DNA of 22,218 bases from Alphaproteobacteria bacterium (GCA_022599995.1 JAHZLG010000196.1:1-22218), one strand, 5' to 3'; shown: positions 15,317-22,218, numbered from the stretch's first letter. Notes: generated by a model from the sequence alone, not told the origin. Numbers and translations: made by a program.

Positions 15317-17248
15317 ATGACCACTGACACCCTCCGCACTGTTTTTCCAGTGCAAATCCACGATGCCGCCATCGACGCCCCGCGCTATGACGCTATGTAC
15401 GCGGAATCGATAGCGAACCCTCAGGAATTCTGGCGCAAGCAAGCTGCTCGGGTGACGTGGCAACAACCGTTCACAACGGTACAGGACTGCTCCTTTGGTG
15501 CCGACAACCTGCACATTTCGTGGTTTTCCGATGGGGTGCTGAATGTGGCCGAGAATTGCATTGACCGCCATCTCTCCACCCGATCAAAGCAGACCGCCAT
15601 CATTTGGGAGGGCGATGAACCCGACCAGTCGCAGCACATCTCGTATCAAGACTTGTACGATGCCGTGACACGGTTTGCGAATGGGTTGAAACACCTCGGG
15701 GTACAGAAGGGCGATCGCGTGGTGATCTACATGCCGATGATCCCTGAGGCTGCCTATGCCATGTTGGCGTGCGCGCGTATCGGGGCGGTGCACTCGGTGG
15801 TGTTTGGGGGGTTCTCCCCCGAGGCGCTGGCGGGCAGGATTCTGGATTGTGGGGCAACGGCGGTGATCACGGCGAATGAGGGCGTCCGGGGTGGGCGTCC
15901 CGTGCCCTTGAAGGCAAACACCGATGAGGCATTGCAGCAGTGCCCGCTTGTGCACTCGGTGGTGGTGGTCGAGCGCACCGATCAACCGGTGACGCTGGTC
16001 GAAGGACGCGATCACCTTTATGCCCCCTTGGTCGGTGCGATGACCACCGATTGCCCGCCCGTCCCGATGAGTGCGGAAGACCCGCTGTTTATTTTGTACA
16101 CCTCCGGGTCGACGGGGAAGCCGAAGGGGGTGTTGCATACTAGCGGAGGCTATCTGGTCTATGCCTCGCTGACCCACGAGGTGGTTTTTGATTATCGCGA
16201 CGGTGAGGTCTATTGGTGCACCGCTGATGTCGGGTGGATCACGGGGCACAGTTACATTGTCTATGGCCCCCTCGCGAATGGTGCGACAACCCTGATGTTC
16301 GAGGGTGTGCCGAAATACCCGGACGCCTCACGCTTTTGGCAGGTATGCGATAAGCATCAGGTGAACAGCTTCTACACTGCCCCGACGGCGATTCGTGCCT
16401 TGATGCGTGATGGCGAGGCTTTCGTCCGGGCGGCGGAGCGATCATCATTGCGGCTGCTTGGCTCGGTGGGCGAGCCGATCAACCCCGAGGCATGGCGTTG
16501 GTATTATGATGTTGTGGGCGACGCACGTTGCCCGATTGTCGACACGTGGTGGCAAACTGAGACCGGTGGGATCATGATCACGCCGCTGGTTGGCGTTACG
16601 GCGATGAAGCCGGGGTCAGCGGCGCGTCCTTTCTTTGGCATCCAGCCGCAGTTGGTTGATGACAAGGGGGGCGTGCTCGACGGGGCGGTTTCGGGGAATT
16701 TGTGCATCACGGCGTCGTGGCCGGGGCAGATGCGCACGGTCTACGGTGATCACGATCGGTTCGTGCAGACATATTTCTCGACTTACCCGGGCAAGTACTT
16801 CACAGGTGATGGCGCGCGGCGCGACGAGGACGGTTACTATTGGATCACGGGTCGGGTTGATGATGTGATCAATGTGTCCGGGCACCGCATGGGCACGGCT
16901 GAGGTCGAATCGGCGTTGGTTGCCCATGCGGCAGTGGCTGAGGCTGCGGTTGTGGGGTTTCCTCACGAGATCAAGGGGCAGGGCATTTATGCCTATGTGA
17001 CCCTGCTGGCTGGCGTAGAACCGGACGCCGCATTGAAAAAGGAGTTGGTACAGTGGGTGCGCAAAGAGATTGGCCCGATTGCCTCCCCCGATGTGATTCA
17101 CTGGGCTCCGGGATTGCCGAAGACGCGATCGGGCAAGATTATGCGGCGTATTCTGCGCAAGATTGCCGAGCAGGATGTGTCGAATCTCGGCGACATTTCC
17201 ACCTTAGCTGATCCCTCGGTGGTGCAGGTGCTGATTGACACCCGCTAG
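15317..17248 (+). CDS. acs: acetyl-CoA synthetase (AMP-forming)
   Basis: Activates acetate to acetyl-CoA through acetyl-AMP, feeding the TCA cycle that sucAB belongs to. Its 643 residues match the family (about 650). Visible motifs: the adenylate P-loop YTSGSTGKPKG (261-271), WCTADVGWITGHSYIVYGPLANG, the adenine-binding TWWQTETGG, the ribose-contacting YYWITGRVDDVINVSGHRMGTAEVE hinge, and the C-terminal TRSGKIMRR, whose Lys607 is the residue reversibly acetylated by Pat-type enzymes and restored by CobB-type deacetylases in well-studied homologues. The ATG at 15317 has AGGAAG six bases upstream. The gene stands alone: fliI is divergent upstream and the thermonuclease-like gene is convergent downstream (113-bp gap without repeats). 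It has no insertion or repeat, unlike many neighbours. Confidence 0.97.
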   Translation: MTTDTLRTVFPVQIHDAAIDAPRYDAMYAESIANPQEFWRKQAARVTWQQPFTTVQDCSFGADNLHISWFSDGVLNVAENCIDRHLSTRSKQTAIIWEGDEPDQSQHISYQDLYDAVTRFANGLKHLGVQKGDRVVIYMPMIPEAAYAMLACARIGAVHSVVFGGFSPEALAGRILDCGATAVITANEGVRGGRPVPLKANTDEALQQCPLVHSVVVVERTDQPVTLVEGRDHLYAPLVGAMTTDCPPVPMSAEDPLFILYTSGSTGKPKGVLHTSGGYLVYASLTHEVVFDYRDGEVYWCTADVGWITGHSYIVYGPLANGATTLMFEGVPKYPDASRFWQVCDKHQVNSFYTAPTAIRALMRDGEAFVRAAERSSLRLLGSVGEPINPEAWRWYYDVVGDARCPIVDTWWQTETGGIMITPLVGVTAMKPGSAARPFFGIQPQLVDDKGGVLDGAVSGNLCITASWPGQMRTVYGDHDRFVQTYFSTYPGKYFTGDGARRDEDGYYWITGRVDDVINVSGHRMGTAEVESALVAHAAVAEAAVVGFPHEIKGQGIYAYVTLLAGVEPDAALKKELVQWVRKEIGPIASPDVIHWAPGLPKTRSGKIMRRILRKIAEQDVSNLGDISTLADPSVVQVLIDTR

Positions 17249-17361
17249 GCGGTGTTTGGTGGTTGCTGTCCCGAACCTTGCGGCAGAGCGATGTCATGCG
17301 CGATCCGCCCCCTGCCTGCGATCGCGTGCTGATCCAGCCTTAGTCGTTGCCTAAGTTCTTG

Positions 17362-18417
17362 TTATTGCTTGCCCTCGTGGGGTGGGTGCGTGGGTGCTTG
17401 GGTGGAGGCGTCGGGGGGCAACAGGCGGCAGGCGGCGGGGTGGCGCACGTCTATCACTGCCCCATAGTATTGTCGCACTACGCCACGGCACTCTAGTTGG
17501 TTGCCCGCCAAGTCGGGGGTGAGCCATGGGAATTGCTCCTCCTCCTTGGGCAAGAGCCGCAATGTTGTGTCGGTTCGCCAGTCGGTGCCAAAATTTACCC
17601 AGATGGATTTCTTCGTGAACCCGACATCTTCCACCATCCCGCGGAAGACCACCATGCGCCCATCGTACTGATCAAGGTGTTCGGAGAGCCTCGCTGCCGG
17701 CAGGGGGAATGGGGCTGCCAAAACGGCGTCATCCGCTTCGGAATCAAGGGGAGCCCATACCCCGCGGCGACCGAGGCGGGCATCATTCTCGGCCGCCCAT
17801 AATGCTGTGAGGTCAAGGTGGTCGGGGGGTGATGGTGCCACGATTGCGCGTCCGTCGCGTAGGCTCGCCTCGACGAGCGATGTGCCGGACGCATCATCGA
17901 CCAGATCAGCGAACGGGATGCCATAGGCGTCGCGTACTGGACTGCCTTCGTCGTCGAGCAATGCGACGAGTTGCATGCTTGCTGTCGCGGTGTCGAAACC
18001 TGAGGACGCAAGGGCAGTGTGGGAGGAGAGGGGTGGACTGTGTCGTTCACGGTCACCGTGCTGTTCGCGGTCACCGTGCTGTTCGCGGTCACCGTGTTTT
18101 TCGCGGTCACCGTGCTGTTCACGGTCACCGTGGTGCACGCCGTGACGGCGATGGTCTCCGAGCCAGACAATACCAGCAAGGCGATAGACCATCGAGTCAT
18201 CGAATAACAGGCGTTCGAATTGGCTCCCAATTACATGGGTTGTAACCCCGTTGTCACTGCGCACAACAATAGGCTGCGCAAGCAAGTTACGGTCAGTTGT
18301 CTTTGTTTGCCCGGTTGTTGCGAGCACTGGTGATGCTAGCAACAAGGGGGATGGCAACCCGGCGCTCGTGATAATGTGCGGCGAGCCCAGCAGGAGCAAA
18401 AGCAAAATGGAAAGCAT
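17362..18417 (-). CDS. exported thermonuclease-like (SNase-fold) protein with OB-type C-terminal domain and a HGDREQ repeat
   Basis: Residues 1-33 form a hydrophobic signal sequence, so the product is probably exported. Residues about 58-222 resemble a staphylococcal-nuclease domain: FDDSMVYRLAGI (family: 'vRL-GId'), then LVEASLRDGRAIV and LWAAENDARLGRRGVWA (family: 'L---G-A-V ... aE--AR--rrGlW'). The DGDT motif that carries the metal-binding Asp is not visible, so catalysis is doubtful. Residues about 250-333 (GRMVVFRGMVEDVGF, WVNFGTDWRTDTTLRLL, LECRGVVRQYYGAVIDVRHP) match the OB-type C-terminal domain seen in alphaproteobacterial relatives. Residues 96-126 are a charged (HGDREQ)n array inserted into the nuclease domain. 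The start at 18417 has AGGG about six bases upstream. It is convergent with acs. Confidence 0.65.
   Translation of the reverse strand: MLSILLLLLLGSPHIITSAGLPSPLLLASPVLATTGQTKTTDRNLLAQPIVVRSDNGVTTHVIGSQFERLLFDDSMVYRLAGIVWLGDHRRHGVHHGDREQHGDREKHGDREQHGDREQHGDRERHSPPLSSHTALASSGFDTATASMQLVALLDDEGSPVRDAYGIPFADLVDDASGTSLVEASLRDGRAIVAPSPPDHLDLTALWAAENDARLGRRGVWAPLDSEADDAVLAAPFPLPAARLSEHLDQYDGRMVVFRGMVEDVGFTKKSIWVNFGTDWRTDTTLRLLPKEEEQFPWLTPDLAGNQLECRGVVRQYYGAVIDVRHPAACRLLPPDASTQAPTHPPHEGKQ
18044..18132 (-). repeat. 18-bp in-frame array inside the thermonuclease-like gene
   Basis: Five units with the forward-strand pattern CGGTCACCGTGCTGTTCG encode HGDREQ/HGDREK repeats on the minus strand. Every unit contains CGGTCACCG, the core shared with the 15-bp array in atp12 and the noncoding array at 18541-18906. 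Confidence 0.96.
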
Positions 18418-18437
18418 ATCAGCCCTGCGGGTGCTTG

Positions 18438-18504
18438 CACTGGTGATGCTACACCATGGATGCTAACACCAGAGATGCTAACACCGTGGATGCTAACACC
18501 ATAG
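18438..18504. repeat. 15-bp array upstream of the thermonuclease-like gene
   Basis: Four units of CACCRTGGATGCTAA and a partial fifth run from 18438 to 18504, just upstream of the minus-strand start at 18417. A related CACTGGTGATGCTAGCAAC element occurs inside the gene near 18324-18342, so the same seed sequence is present in both coding and noncoding DNA. Confidence 0.88.
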
Positions 18505-18540
18505 AAGACGCCCCTCTATGCGCGTCGTCGTGGCGATGGT

Positions 18541-18906
18541 AACCGGTCACACCGGTCACCGGTCACCGCAACTGTTCGCTGTAGCCTGTCACCGGTTGTA
18601 GCCGGTCACCGGTCATCGGTTGTAGCCGGTTGTAGCCGGTTGTTGCCTGTCACAGGATGAAGCCGGTCACCGGCCACTGGTTGTAGCCGGTTGTTGCCTG
18701 TCACAGGATGAAGCCGGTCACCGGCCACTGGTTGTAGCCGGTTGTAGCCGGTTGTAGCCTGTCACCGGTTGTAGCCGGTCACCGGCCACTGGTTGTAGCC
18801 GGTTGTAGCCTGTCACAGGATGAAGCCGGTCACCGGTCACCGGTTGTAGCCGGTTGTTGCCTGTCACAGGCTGAAGCCGGTCACCGGCCACCGGTCACCG
18901 GTCACT
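18541..18906. repeat. complex minisatellite of CCGGTCACCGG dyads and GGTTGTAGCC spacers
   Basis: This 366-bp noncoding array ends a few bases before the stop codon of the flavoprotein gene. Its building blocks are the dyad CCGGTCACCGG and variants, the dyad CCTGTCACAGG (18646-18656, 18697-18707, 18809-18819, 18860-18870), GGTTGTAGCC spacers and GATGAAG linkers. They combine into a higher-order unit of about 51 bp (best seen between 18646 and 18747). CGGTCACCG occurs ten times. There is no ORF, no CRISPR-like unique spacer and no T-tract. Confidence 0.95.
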
Positions 18907-18911
18907 GGCAA

Positions 18912-20351
18912 TCAGAAGGGGAGGCGTTTCAAAATGTTTACGATCTTGCGCGTGCGCGGCGAGAACAGCACCGGGGTAAAATATGCGCCTGCGGTGCGCT
19001 TGGTCACCTCGGACAGGGTGGGGTAGGGGATGATGAATTTCGTCATCTCCACCATCTTCAGCTGCATTTGCGTTGCCATCACCCACGGTGTGATCAGCTC
19101 ACCAGCGTGCTTGCCGACAATCGTGCAACCACGCACGCGCGACTTCTTATCGACGATCACTTTCACGAGTCCCTCGGTGGCGCGCTCCGCTTGGGCGCGG
19201 TCGTTTTCTTCAAAAGACCAGCGGGTAACGGTGTAGGCATTTTCGCCGAGGGCTTCTTTCGCGGCTTTTTCATCCATGCCGACGTGGGCGATCTCGGGGT
19301 CGGTGTAGGTGCACCAAGGCACCGCCTTATAATCCACCTTTGTCGGCGCCGAGAACAAGGTTTGCCGCACCACAAGCCCGGCGTGATAGCCGGCCATGTG
19401 GGTGAATTGGTAGCCTCCGGCGCAGTCACCAATGGCGAAAACCCGTTTGTTGGTCGAGCGCAACCGAGCGTCAACCTTGATCCCGGGGCGATCGTATTTG
19501 ATTCCCGCCGACTCAAGGTTCAATCCGTCGATGTTGGGTTTGCGTCCTGCGGCGACGAGCAGGTGGCTCGGCGTCAGCACTTGTTCATTGTTGCCATCGC
19601 GGTCGGTAATGGTGATCCGAAAGCCTGTGGCGGGATCGTACTCGATGTTTTGGGTGCGGGTGTACTCGTGGAAGATTACCCCGTCCCTTTTCATGGATTG
19701 CCGCACGATTTCGGTGCACTCGGGATCGTCGTTGGGCAGTGTTTTCGAAAAATCGATCATCTGCACGGTGGCGCCGAGGCGCGCATGCGACTGTGCCATT
19801 TCCGAGCCGATGGGGCCGCCTCCGATCACCACCAATTCGCGAATGGTTTCATCAACGTCGAAGATGGTTTCATTGGTGAGATAGGGAACGTCGTCTAATC
19901 CCGCGATCGGGGGTTTGTTGGGAGCCGAGCCAACACACACCACCGCGTAGCGGAAGTTGATCTTGTATTCGCCGGCTTCGATGGTGCGGTTGCCGATGAA
20001 TTTGCCTTTTTCCAGGATGACCTTGCACCCGAAGGACTCGAACCGCTCCGGGGAATCGTGGGGCTCGATCGCCGCGATGACGCCTTTAATGTGGTCGCGT
20101 ACTTTTGCCATGTCCACCTCGGGTCGGTGCGCCTTGACCCCGAACACATCCGAATGGCTGTGGGCGTGGGCGGCGTGGGCGGCGGCAATCAGTGCCTTCG
20201 AGGGCACGCAACCATAGTTCAAGCAGTCGCCGCCAGTTTTGTGCGACTCGATAAGCACAACACTTGCTCCAAGTTGGGCGGCTCCGGCTGCGACAGAAAG
20301 GCCGCCAGACCCAGCACCGATAATGCAAATGTCAGTTGAGATGGTTGGCAT
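18912..20351 (-). CDS. FAD-dependent pyridine nucleotide-disulfide oxidoreductase (Lpd/MerA-like)
   Basis: Class I flavoprotein disulfide reductase, 479 aa. FAD-binding GAGSGG is at 12-17, the redox-active disulfide is Cys43/Cys48 in GGDCLNYGCVPSK, the NAD(P)-binding VVIGGGPIGSEMAQ follows in the middle, the second FAD contact is RVFAIGDCAG, and the dimerisation domain is C-terminal. In true dihydrolipoamide dehydrogenases the catalytic base is His in HPTLSE; here it is Tyr443 in PYPTLSE, as in mercuric-reductase-type members. No N-terminal heavy-metal-binding domain and no vicinal C-terminal cysteines are present, so it is not a working MerA either. The substrate is unknown. It might serve as E3 for SucAB, but the missing His argues against this. 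GGAG lies about 9-10 bases before the ATG at 20351. It sits 250 bp downstream of aatA on the same strand. Confidence 0.85.
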   Translation of the reverse strand: MPTISTDICIIGAGSGGLSVAAGAAQLGASVVLIESHKTGGDCLNYGCVPSKALIAAAHAAHAHSHSDVFGVKAHRPEVDMAKVRDHIKGVIAAIEPHDSPERFESFGCKVILEKGKFIGNRTIEAGEYKINFRYAVVCVGSAPNKPPIAGLDDVPYLTNETIFDVDETIRELVVIGGGPIGSEMAQSHARLGATVQMIDFSKTLPNDDPECTEIVRQSMKRDGVIFHEYTRTQNIEYDPATGFRITITDRDGNNEQVLTPSHLLVAAGRKPNIDGLNLESAGIKYDRPGIKVDARLRSTNKRVFAIGDCAGGYQFTHMAGYHAGLVVRQTLFSAPTKVDYKAVPWCTYTDPEIAHVGMDEKAAKEALGENAYTVTRWSFEENDRAQAERATEGLVKVIVDKKSRVRGCTIVGKHAGELITPWVMATQMQLKMVEMTKFIIPYPTLSEVTKRTAGAYFTPVLFSPRTRKIVNILKRLPF

Positions 20352-20601
20352 TGGGGGTGGTCTCCAAGGGAAGAGGAATCATTGTGGGGCAGGGGATTCA
20401 CGATGCCATCAATCAGGCCCTGATTACGGGCATGCTAGCTATTGCCTGCTCGATTCGCAAGGGAGACGGCACTGCCATCGCTCGGCAGGGTGAGCTGCTC
20501 CGCGTGGTGCGTCCTCGGTCACTGTCCAGAATCGATGGGCAATAGGGCGGCGTGGAGGGAGGGGCGTGGAGGGAGGGGAGGGAGGGGTGTCCCGGTGTCC
20601 A
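20352..20601. other. 250-bp spacer between aatA and the flavoprotein gene
   Basis: It contains a perfect inverted repeat, AATCAGG-C-CCTGATT, at 20411-20425, which could be an operator for the flavoprotein gene or a weak terminator hairpin of aatA. Close to the aatA stop it has a G-rich tandem stretch (20550-20587). No ORF is worth calling. Confidence 0.6.
20550..20587 (+). repeat. G-rich repeat with G-quadruplex pattern just after aatA
   Basis: GGAGGGAGGGGCGT-type units repeat, ending in GGGAGGGGAGGGAGGGG (20571-20587). Four G-runs separated by single A residues fit the classic quadruplex pattern. The G-rich strand is the template strand for aatA, 15 bases beyond its stop codon. Confidence 0.85.
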
Positions 20602-21813
20602 TCACTTTAATTGCGCGATTCCCTTGCCGATGCGGGCAGCAGCATCGATCAGCAGGTCATCCGCCGCGGCATAGCTAATCCGAAAGGCAGGCGACAGTCC
20701 GAAGGCTTCTCCGAAAACAACCGCAACCCCGACCGACTCGAGCAAGTACAGGGCGAGGTCTTGATCCGAGGAAATAGTCTGCCCACTCGGGGTTTTCCTT
20801 CCCATCACCCCGGCACACGAGGGGTAGACGTAAAACGCCCCACGCGGCATGGTACACTCGATCCCATCGATGGCATTTAAGGCAGCGACCAGCCGATCGC
20901 GACGGGCACGGAAATGAACATTGTGCTCGGCAATAAAATCTTGCGGCCCATTGAGAGCAGCCACTCCCGCCCACTGACTTATCGAGCTGGTCATCGATGC
21001 CGACTGCGACTGCAGCACATTCATCGCCTTGATCAAGGCAAGCGGCCCCGCCGCATAGCCAACCCGCCACCCCGTCATGCAATAGGATTTGCTCAGCCCG
21101 TTGACCACGAGGATACGATCGCGCAAGTCTGGGGCGCACGTCGCAATGGATTCTGCCTTGAACCCGTCATAGACCACGTGCTCATAAATCTCATCCGCCA
21201 TGATCCACACGTGGGGATGGCGACGGAGCACCGCAACCAACGCCTGCATCTGCGCACTACTGTATGCCGCACCGGTTGGGTTGGAGGGCGAGTTCAACAG
21301 TAACCACTTGGTTTTTGGGGTAATCGCCCGCTCGAGGGATTCGGGGGTCAACAGAAACCCGTCTTCGGGCGGACACTCGACGACGACTGGCACGCCCCCC
21401 CCGAGCAAAACCATGTCATAGTAACTCACCCAGTAGGGGGCGGGAATGATCACCTCATCGCCGGGGTTGAGGGTGACCATAAGCCCGTTGTAGATCAGCT
21501 GTTTTCCTCCGCACCCGACCGTGATGGCATCGATCGCGACCTCGAGGTTGTTGTCGCGCTGGAATTTGGCGGCTATTGCCTCACGGAGCTGCACGATGCC
21601 ATTCGGTGAGGTGTACCGCGTTTTGCCATCACCCATGGCTTTGGTCGCGGCTTCGATGATGTGATCTGGGGTGTTGAAATCGGGCTCTCCTGCGGCGAGG
21701 CCGATCACGTCTTTCCCTGCAGCCTTTAGCTCGACCGCCTTGCTGTTCATTGCCATGGTCGCAGAGGGTTTGACCTTGGAAAATTGCCGAGAAAGAACCA
21801 ATTCAGTGGGCAT
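20602..21813 (-). CDS. aatA: aspartate aminotransferase (class I, alphaproteobacterial type)
   Basis: PLP-dependent transfer of the amino group between aspartate and 2-oxoglutarate; relatives also accept prephenate. The 403 residues begin like the family (LVLSRQFSKVKPSATMAMNSKAVELKAAG, then DVIGLAAGEPDFNTPDHI). Motifs: RYTSPNG; GGKQLIYNG (102-110); NSPSNPTGA with Asn178; DEIYEHVVY with Asp207 and Tyr210; Schiff-base Lys242 in NGLSKSYCMTGWRVGY; and a C-terminal substrate-binding Arg in FRISYA. The protein has no insertion or repeat. The ATG at 21811-21813 has only a weak ribosome binding site. Upstream lies a 43-bp array with three ATGCG-ACA-CGCAT dyads, a possible regulatory region. The product links amino-acid metabolism to the 2-oxoglutarate pool consumed by SucAB. 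Confidence 0.94.
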   Translation of the reverse strand: MPTELVLSRQFSKVKPSATMAMNSKAVELKAAGKDVIGLAAGEPDFNTPDHIIEAATKAMGDGKTRYTSPNGIVQLREAIAAKFQRDNNLEVAIDAITVGCGGKQLIYNGLMVTLNPGDEVIIPAPYWVSYYDMVLLGGGVPVVVECPPEDGFLLTPESLERAITPKTKWLLLNSPSNPTGAAYSSAQMQALVAVLRRHPHVWIMADEIYEHVVYDGFKAESIATCAPDLRDRILVVNGLSKSYCMTGWRVGYAAGPLALIKAMNVLQSQSASMTSSISQWAGVAALNGPQDFIAEHNVHFRARRDRLVAALNAIDGIECTMPRGAFYVYPSCAGVMGRKTPSGQTISSDQDLALYLLESVGVAVVFGEAFGLSPAFRISYAAADDLLIDAAARIGKGIAQLK

Positions 21814-21863
21814 GGCGAAGAGCTTTCTTATGAGGGAGACGGTCTAAGAAACAAGGAATACGT

Positions 21864-21985
21864 ATGGTGGGATGCGACACGCATCATGGGTGGGATGCGC
21901 AGGGGGTAGGGGGAATGCGACACGCATCATGGGTGGGATACGCAGGGGGTAGGGGGAATGCGACACGCATCATGGATGCGACACG
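21864..21985. repeat. 43-bp array with three ATGCG-ACA-CGCAT dyads upstream of aatA
   Basis: About 2.5 units of 43 bp. Each full unit holds the inverted repeat ATGCGACACGCAT (starting near 21872, 21915 and 21958) followed by CATGGGTGGGAT and a GCAGGGGGTAGGGGG run. The nearest dyad is about 60 bases from the aatA start codon, on the promoter side. Confidence 0.92.
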
Positions 21986-22025
21986 AGGGCATCGCGGGAC
22001 GACTACGACAGAAGCGACGGCAGCA

Positions 22026-22218
22026 AGCCTTGCCCCCCATCTTGTCCGCAGAGGCTTGCCCCGCCCTTGATACAATACCCGCAGAGGCTTGCCCCGCCCT
22101 TGATACTATACCCACAGAGGCTTGCCCCCGCCCTTGATACAATACCCACAGAGGCTTGCCCCCGCCCTTGATACAATACCCACAGAGGCTTGCCCCCGCC
22201 CTTGATACTATACCCGCA
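22026..22218. repeat. 33/34-bp array running off the right edge
   Basis: Five full units end exactly at the last base: 22051-22083, 22084-22116 (33 bp each), 22117-22150, 22151-22184 and 22185-22218 (34 bp each), preceded by a degenerate partial unit from about 22026. The pattern is GAGGCTTGCCCC(C)GCCC, then TTGATACWATACCCRCA. Variation is confined to the C-run length, ACAATA/ACTATA and CCGCA/CCACA. The array probably continues beyond the window. Confidence 0.96.

Noticed and set aside
18912..20351. Calling the flavoprotein lpd (E3 of 2-oxoglutarate dehydrogenase)
   Set aside because: The catalytic His of HPTLSE is Tyr443, and the gene is over 9 kb from sucAB on the opposite strand; a general family name is safer.
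18912..20351. Calling the flavoprotein a mercuric reductase
   Set aside because: It lacks the N-terminal heavy-metal-binding domain and the C-terminal vicinal cysteines needed for Hg(II), and no mer genes are nearby.
22026..22218. CRISPR array
   Set aside because: The 33-34 bp units are directly adjacent with no unique spacers, and no cas genes are present. The same holds for the 18541-18906 array.

Overview
The window is a GC-rich stretch of a bacterial chromosome, most likely alphaproteobacterial. The best taxonomic marker is an ATP12-type F1-ATPase assembly chaperone (11080-11979), a family known from alphaproteobacteria and mitochondria. The sucA-sucB pair, an alphaproteobacterial-style aspartate aminotransferase, a FliI-type ATPase, a TopA with a Lys/Ala-rich tail and a thermonuclease-like protein with a C-terminal OB-like domain fit the same assignment. 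Genus or species cannot be fixed from the sequence alone.

Layout from left to right: a 26-bp minisatellite (257-455); a secreted TAXI-type solute-binding protein (+) that converges on topA (-); a divergent spacer; the TCA-cycle operon sucA-sucB (+), encoding E1 and E2 of 2-oxoglutarate dehydrogenase, with E2 carrying two lipoyl domains; a poorly coding spacer of about 750 bp; a small putative lipoprotein, atp12 and a class I/II aminotransferase (all +); a fliI-like ATPase (-) converging on the aminotransferase; acs, acetyl-CoA synthetase (+), divergent from fliI and convergent with a thermonuclease-like exported protein (-); a large noncoding minisatellite; an Lpd/MerA-like flavoprotein (-); an aspartate aminotransferase (-); and two more arrays that run to the right edge.

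Most genes are central metabolism (TCA cycle, acetate activation, aspartate-family transamination) or housekeeping (supercoiling, F1 assembly). Apart from sucA-sucB they do not form one pathway, and several sit away from their usual partners: fliI without fliJ, a TAXI receptor without a TRAP permease, and sucAB without an adjacent canonical lpd.

The striking property is tandem-repeat expansion. Most gaps between genes hold their own minisatellite (periods 15, 21, 24, 26, 27, 33-34, 41, 43 and 51 bp). Several conserved proteins are interrupted by in-frame arrays whose periods are multiples of three (9 bp in the TAXI signal peptide, SucB linker and TopA; 12 bp in an aminotransferase; 15 bp in ATP12; 18 bp in the thermonuclease-like protein). 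Three arrays, two coding and one noncoding, share the near-palindromic core CGGT(G/C)ACCG. I see no tRNA, rRNA, CRISPR array, insertion sequence or phage gene.
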